From: Thermoleophilia bacterium
Lineage (GTDB): Bacteria; Actinomycetota; Thermoleophilia; Gaiellales; JAICJC01
DNA: 12,973 nucleotides
NCBI GenBank assembly: GCA_025928435.1
Contig: JAICJM010000108.1
Coordinates: 1 to 12,973 of the forward strand
Direction of reading: 5' to 3'
The position numbers were made by a program, and so were the translations under genes. Shown here one piece after another: positions 7,036 through 12,973 of the stretch (position 1 is the stretch's first letter; each line of letters begins with the position of its first letter). The notes under the pieces are model-generated. The model did no database searches. It was not told the DNA's origin and worked only from the letters and a program-made list of their open reading frames with translations.

Positions 7036-8471
7036 GCGCTCGCCGCGGGACGCGTCGCGCCCGCCGCCGCCATCGAGGTGCCCGCCAGGAAGCCGGCCAG
7101 AAGCCACATGGTCGGATCCTCGAAGAACGAGTCGTAGAAGAGCGAGCTCGCGAAGATGGCGATCAGTGCGGCGAGCAGCACGCGCGGCACCGGCCCGGCG
7201 CCGCGGAGACGGGCGCCGGCGGCGGTGATCGCCCCGAGCACCCACAGGTAGAGCAGGAACCCGATCGGGCCGAGCTCGGCCGCGACCGTCACCGGCGTCG
7301 TGTGCGACGCGGCCCCCTTCACCCGGAAGGGGTGGGCCGTGCCCGCGACCGCCGCCCTGGGCAGCCCGCTCAGACCTGCGCCGAGCAGCGGATGACGGCG
7401 GATGACGCGCCAGCCCAGCCGGATCAGGTGGGAGCGCTCGTCGGACACCCGGTTCGCGGAGTTCCCGCGCAGCGCGACGGCGAGGACGGCGACCAGGGCG
7501 GCGGCCCCGGCGGCGACCAGGGCGATCGTGATCCGCCGCGACCACACGCCCGTCCCGACGGCGAGGACGCCGGCCGCCACGGCGAAGTAGCTCGACTGCG
7601 AGTAGGTGAAGTAGAGGCCGGCGAACATGAACGCCATGGCCGCCCCCAGCGCCGGCGTCATGCCGCGGTAGACGGCGACGCCCGCGCACAGGACGAGGGT
7701 GACGGCCATGAAGCGGCCGTACACGCTCGCGTCCCAGAACAGCGAGTTGACCCGGAAGAACGACCGGTAGGCGTTCGAGACCTCGACGCTCGGATTCCAG
7801 AAGATGCGGTGGGTCGCCTCCTGCCCCAGCGCGACCGCGGCGAAGAGCACCGCCAGCCCCGCCTGGGTCGCGAACGCCAGGCGCAGGCCGTCCGGGCTCC
7901 ATCCGAGCTGCGCGATCCGCATCGCCATGAACGCGAACGGGAGGTAGAAGAAGAGCATCGTCACGGCGCCCTGGTGCAGGTCGACCGTCCAGGTCAGCGA
8001 CAGGGCCGAAAACGCGACAAAGGCTGCGAGCGGGGTCGCCGGCCCCCGCGGCGGAAGCTGCGGCTCGCGGGCGCGCGCGACGTCGTAGAGGGTGGCGAGG
8101 GCGCCGGCGAGGAGCACGCCGTAGAGCGGCAGGAGCAGCTTCGCGTCCTGCGCGCCGAAGTGCACCGGGATGCGCACGGGCGCGGCCAGGACGCAGGCGA
8201 GCGCGAAGGCCCACGGCCAGCGATGGAACGCCGCCGCAGCCGCGACCAGGCAGGCGATCCCGACGACGGCGGCCGGCACGACGAAGACCGGGTGCTCGGA
8301 GGCGATCGTCCCCGCCCGGTCGATCGAGGAGTGCAGCAGCCGCTCCGCCAGGACGGCCGTGCCGGCCACCCACAGCACGGCCGCGGCCCGCCGCGCCGCC
8401 GGGTCGCGGACGACGAGCAGGACCCCCAGGCCGGCCGCGGCCACGACGGCCGCGATCGCCTGGCTATTCAC
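7032..8471 (-). CDS. O-antigen ligase/polymerase-like membrane protein (Wzy_C family)
   Basis: This 479-aa protein has about ten to twelve membrane segments and the layout of the WaaL/Wzy family, which join or ligate undecaprenyl-linked glycans on the outer face of the cytoplasmic membrane. The signature loop is visible: HPLLGAGLSGLPR at 360-372, then a polar loop with H390 in ASHTTPVTVAAELGPIGFLLYL, the conserved His followed by the acidic-Gly-x-x-Gly helix start. YSQSSYFAVAAG (290-301) fits the family's Ser-rich motif before a membrane helix, though the common Arg is missing. The GTG start at 8471 is well supported by AGGTGAT at 8477-8483, built from the last codons and stop of the propeller gene. 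It overlaps the GT-C-like gene by GTGA, so the two are probably translated together. Ligase and polymerase roles cannot be told apart by sequence. Confidence 0.83.
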   Translation of the reverse strand: MNSQAIAAVVAAAGLGVLLVVRDPAARRAAAVLWVAGTAVLAERLLHSSIDRAGTIASEHPVFVVPAAVVGIACLVAAAAAFHRWPWAFALACVLAAPVRIPVHFGAQDAKLLLPLYGVLLAGALATLYDVARAREPQLPPRGPATPLAAFVAFSALSLTWTVDLHQGAVTMLFFYLPFAFMAMRIAQLGWSPDGLRLAFATQAGLAVLFAAVALGQEATHRIFWNPSVEVSNAYRSFFRVNSLFWDASVYGRFMAVTLVLCAGVAVYRGMTPALGAAMAFMFAGLYFTYSQSSYFAVAAGVLAVGTGVWSRRITIALVAAGAAALVAVLAVALRGNSANRVSDERSHLIRLGWRVIRRHPLLGAGLSGLPRAAVAGTAHPFRVKGAASHTTPVTVAAELGPIGFLLYLWVLGAITAAGARLRGAGPVPRVLLAALIAIFASSLFYDSFFEDPTMWLLAGFLAGTSMAAAGATRPAASA

Positions 8472-8476
8472 CGCAC

Positions 8477-8483
8477 ATCACCT
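8477..8483 (-). promoter_or_regulatory. Strong ribosome binding site for the ligase-like gene (AGGTGAT)
   Basis: AGGTGAT is complementary to seven bases of the 16S anti-Shine-Dalgarno tail and lies 5 nt before the GTG at 8471. It contains the TGA stop of the propeller gene (8478-8480), so termination of one gene and initiation of the next happen at the same spot. This is the clearest ribosome site in the window. Confidence 0.7.
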
Positions 8484-9755
8484 GGGCCGCAGGACGTAGA
8501 CGTGGGTGGCGCCCGAGACGACCAGGCGCCCCGCCGCGGCGATGGGGGTCGCATACTTGCCGTCGTTGAACCGCCATGCCAGACGTCCGCTGATCGGGTT
8601 GTAGGCCAGGACGCGTCCCTTGGAACCGGGCGTGGCCCCGAGGTCGGCAACGTACACGTACCTGCCGATGACCACCGGCGACGCCAGGCTGCGGTTGGGC
8701 AGCTTGTGCGACCACAGCACCGCCCCCGTACGGGCGTTCAGCGCCGCGAACGTGCCGTCGAAGCTGGTGACGAACACGCGCCCGTTCCAGACGGCCGGCG
8801 ACCCGTAGGCCCAGTCCGGCATTGTGTACGTCCACGCCACCTGACCGTTGGACGCGTCGAACGAGTACACCTTGTCGTCGGTGTTCCCGATGTAGACGCG
8901 GCCGTAGGCGACCGCCGGCGTCGAGAAGAAGTTACCCGATCGCAGGCCGGACGAGAGCCCATCGGTCGTGCTCTTCCAGATCTGGTGCCCGTCCGTCGCG
9001 CGCAGGCAGTACATGGCGCCGTTGTAGTCGCCGAAGTAGATCTTGCCGCCGACCACGGCCGGGCCGTGCTTGACCTCGCCGCCCGCGTGGTACGACCAGG
9101 CCACATGCCCGTTGCCCAGGTAGAGCGCCCGCACGACGCCGTTCTGGTCGGCCATGTAGAGGAAGCGCGAGTCGAACGCCGGGGACGACTCCATCGTGGC
9201 GCCGACGTTGGTGGCCCAGATCGTGTGGCCGGTCTTCGCCGACAGGGCGTAGATGATGCCGCTGCGGGCGCCCAGGTAGACGACGCCCGCGTGGACGGCC
9301 GGCGAGCCCTGGCCCAGGTTGTTCGTCGTGTGCAGGACCCGGCGCGACCACAGGAGCTTGCCGGTGAAGACGTTGCGGGCCCGGACGAAGCCGCCGTTCG
9401 CGTACAGGAAGAGCACGCCCTTCGCGTACACGGGCGGGTACTCGAGGAACCCGACTCCCTTGCTCCACTGGACGTGGTACGGAGGGTGGATGTCGGTGTC
9501 GGAGGACGCGTCGCGGGTGCGGGCGTCGCTGAGGCCGTACACCGGCCACGACGGCCCCCAGGCCCGCTGGCGCCTGGTCGTATGCGTCGAGGACGGCTGG
9601 CTCGACGAGGGGTCGGACGTGAGCGTGAACGGCACCTTGTCGCCGTTGTGCACGTCCGCCGTGCGCCGGTTGGCGACCCAGTCGGCGGCGGCTGCGCCGA
9701 CCACGAGCAGGACGACCACCCCCGCGCCGATCATGAGTAGGGTGCGGCGCCGCAT
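8478..9755 (-). CDS. Membrane-anchored PQQ-repeat beta-propeller protein
   Basis: This 425-aa protein has a short basic N-terminus and one membrane segment (about 5-24), then a Ser/Thr/Pro-rich linker (about 41-62) and a beta-propeller facing outside. Seven repeats end in a Trp after an xTGxxxW-like turn (for example TGKLLW, TGHTIW, NGHVAW, DGHQIW, NGQVAW, TGAVLW, SGRLAW), each preceded by SPAV and VYxG strands. The last strands (ATPIAAAGRLVV to HVYVLRPR) lack their Trp strand, which the early VQW near residue 97 can supply, giving an eight-bladed ring closed by N- and C-termini. BamB and quinoprotein dehydrogenases share this fold; the short length argues against a dehydrogenase, and no lipobox is seen. 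ATG at 9755 is chosen; GTG at 9764, with AGGA 12 nt before it, is possible. It is placed before the ligase-like gene, so a scaffold role in envelope assembly is a guess. Confidence 0.85.
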   Translation of the reverse strand: MRRRTLLMIGAGVVVLLVVGAAAADWVANRRTADVHNGDKVPFTLTSDPSSSQPSSTHTTRRQRAWGPSWPVYGLSDARTRDASSDTDIHPPYHVQWSKGVGFLEYPPVYAKGVLFLYANGGFVRARNVFTGKLLWSRRVLHTTNNLGQGSPAVHAGVVYLGARSGIIYALSAKTGHTIWATNVGATMESSPAFDSRFLYMADQNGVVRALYLGNGHVAWSYHAGGEVKHGPAVVGGKIYFGDYNGAMYCLRATDGHQIWKSTTDGLSSGLRSGNFFSTPAVAYGRVYIGNTDDKVYSFDASNGQVAWTYTMPDWAYGSPAVWNGRVFVTSFDGTFAALNARTGAVLWSHKLPNRSLASPVVIGRYVYVADLGATPGSKGRVLAYNPISGRLAWRFNDGKYATPIAAAGRLVVSGATHVYVLRPR

Positions 9756-9826
9756 CCGGAGCACGCTAGCAATGCATCCTTGAAGGGCGATGCGGCACCG
9801 AGGTGGGGACAGTCCCCGATGTTGGC
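9756..9826. other. 71-bp gap between the six-pass membrane gene and the propeller gene
   Basis: This is the largest gap within the long - strand gene run. It holds the palindrome at 9805-9817 and, nearer the propeller gene, AGGA at 9777-9780. I see no convincing -35/-10 pair, so it is unclear whether the propeller gene has its own promoter or is read through from clpB. Confidence 0.4.
9805..9817. repeat. 13-bp palindrome GGGGACAGTCCCC
   Basis: The sequence is a perfect palindrome around a central A, followed by GAT at 9818-9820. It begins 9 nt past the far base of the 9827-9829 stop codon on the - strand side, so it follows the end of the six-pass membrane gene. No T-run is present. It matches the 4988-5002 palindrome except for swapped bases at one pair and the centre. 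Confidence 0.5.
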
Positions 9827-10500
9827 CTACGCGGTTCGGTCCTGCGGGGCGACCACCGCGCGGCCGGTCAGGTCGCCGTAGAGGGCCCGCACGAAGAGGG
9901 CCGAGAACGGCCAGACGATCGGCACGGAGAGGGCAAGCCCGATCAGCAGCGCGGTGCCGGCGTCCGTGAAGGCGTCGACGATCAGGAACATCGCGAGCAC
10001 GACGGGCGCCGAGAAGAGCACCGTGATGATCCACACGAGCCACGTGCGGGCGAAGTTGCGCACGGCGAGGCTGACCGACCGGGTGAGCGCGCCCGCCGGC
10101 TCGACGTCGCCGGCGGCGATCGCGGGCACGGCGAAGAGCAGCAGCGGCAGGGGCACGACGGAAAACGTCCCCAGTCCCCGCACCAGCACGCCGGCCATGA
10201 TGCCCATCAGCCCCGCTGTCATGTAGGTCCACACCACCCGCCTGCGCGGCGCCCGGTCGGGCAGGCCGCGCAGCACCACCCACCCCAGCACCCCGAAGTA
10301 GGCGATGGCATACGTGAACACGGCGACGAGATACGCGTCCGCCGCGGCTCCGCCGGTCGCGTGCACGGCGACGACCGGCGCCGTCGCGACGAGGAGCGCC
10401 GCGACCGCGGCCACCATCAGGTCGGCCCACACCTGCCCGAACCGATGCACGGCGGACGCGAACAGGTCCGACATCGGCGTCGTCGTCGTGGGCGGGTCGG

Positions 10501-10504
<4 letters not shown>
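9827..10504 (-). CDS. Six-pass membrane protein of unknown function (225 aa)
   Basis: This protein has about six hydrophobic segments (roughly 27-47, 57-77, 92-110, 114-132, 155-178 and 183-205). Between segments four and five is the stretch [20 protein letters not shown] small-residue, Arg/Ser-containing helix of this kind occurs in the membrane domain found with glycerophosphodiester phosphodiesterases and in related actinobacterial membrane proteins. This likeness is weak, and no catalytic residues are present. The GTG start at 10504 overlaps the clpB stop as GTGA, implying translational coupling to clpB; it has no ribosome site of its own. The open frame upstream is a shadow of clpB. An ATG at 10474 would give a protein 10 residues shorter without the PPTTTTP stretch. 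Placement after clpB hints at expression under heat or protein stress, but nothing in the protein shows a role in that. Confidence 0.77.

Positions 10505-12973
<2,469 letters not shown>

Noticed and set aside
5035..7137. A 700-codon open frame on the + strand opposite the GT-C-like gene
   Set aside because: Its translation is dominated by Arg, Pro, Ala, Gln and His with no membrane, domain or motif pattern, typical of antisense frames in GC-rich DNA. The opposite strand has a clear membrane protein.
7036..8373. The upstream part of the 1122-codon - strand frame ending at 5005
   Set aside because: It overlaps the ligase-like gene in a different frame and is Arg/Gly/Pro-rich. The hydrophobic protein begins at the GTG at 7035.
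7302..9740. An 812-codon open frame on the + strand opposite the ligase-like and propeller genes
   Set aside because: It spans two well-supported genes on the other strand and has an Arg/Gly/Asp/Val-rich, motif-free composition. It is a GC-driven shadow.
9765..9826. A sigma-factor promoter before the propeller gene
   Set aside because: TAGCGT-like bases occur near the start, but no -35 element stands at a usable distance, so I did not annotate one.

Overview
This is a very GC-rich, gene-dense window with frequent GTG starts and 4-bp GTGA gene overlaps. That points to a high-GC actinobacterium, and the mix of a plant/cyanobacterial-type UDP-sulfoquinovose synthase with DUF2304-type glycosyltransferases would suit a Thermoleophilia-like lineage. 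The taxonomic placement is inference only. No rRNA, tRNA, CRISPR array or insertion sequence was seen, and no stretch above about 75 bases lacks a gene.

Layout. (1) Bases 59-2297, + strand: a two-gene unit of a UDP-sulfoquinovose synthase (sqdB/SQD1 type) and a DUF2304-GT2 fusion glycosyltransferase, 13 nt apart. (2) Bases 2290-3980, - strand: a three-gene unit in the order B-box zinc-finger membrane protein, 73-aa one-pass membrane protein, NAD-dependent nucleotide-sugar epimerase. The epimerase converges on the GT2 gene with an 8-bp overlap of their 3' ends. (3) Bases 4018-4941, + strand: psuG, pseudouridine-5'-phosphate glycosidase, divergent from unit 2 and standing alone. (4) Bases 5005-12973, - strand, read from right to left: clpB (5' end cut by the window edge), a 225-aa six-pass membrane protein overlapping clpB by 4 bp, a 71-nt gap, an anchored PQQ-type beta-propeller protein, an O-antigen-ligase/Wzy-like membrane protein, and a large GT-C-like membrane protein overlapping it by 4 bp.

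How the genes may work together. Most of the window concerns sugar nucleotides and membrane glycan assembly. SqdB should make UDP-sulfoquinovose from UDP-glucose and sulfite. The GT2 belongs to the dolichyl/polyprenyl-phosphate sugar synthase type, so it may load a sugar onto a lipid carrier. A GT-C-like protein and an O-antigen-ligase-like protein are the classes that use lipid-linked sugars outside the membrane. The most interesting hypothesis is therefore a sulfoquinovose-containing surface glycan rather than, or besides, the lipid SQDG, since no SqdX/SQD2-type (GT4) SQDG synthase is visible here. ClpB and PsuG are housekeeping or salvage functions.

Two short palindromes with the same architecture and a compensatory base-pair change lie in the two largest gaps (4988-5002 and 9805-9817). 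They are candidate terminators or members of a dispersed palindromic repeat family. All family assignments come from reading motifs by eye; no database search was run.
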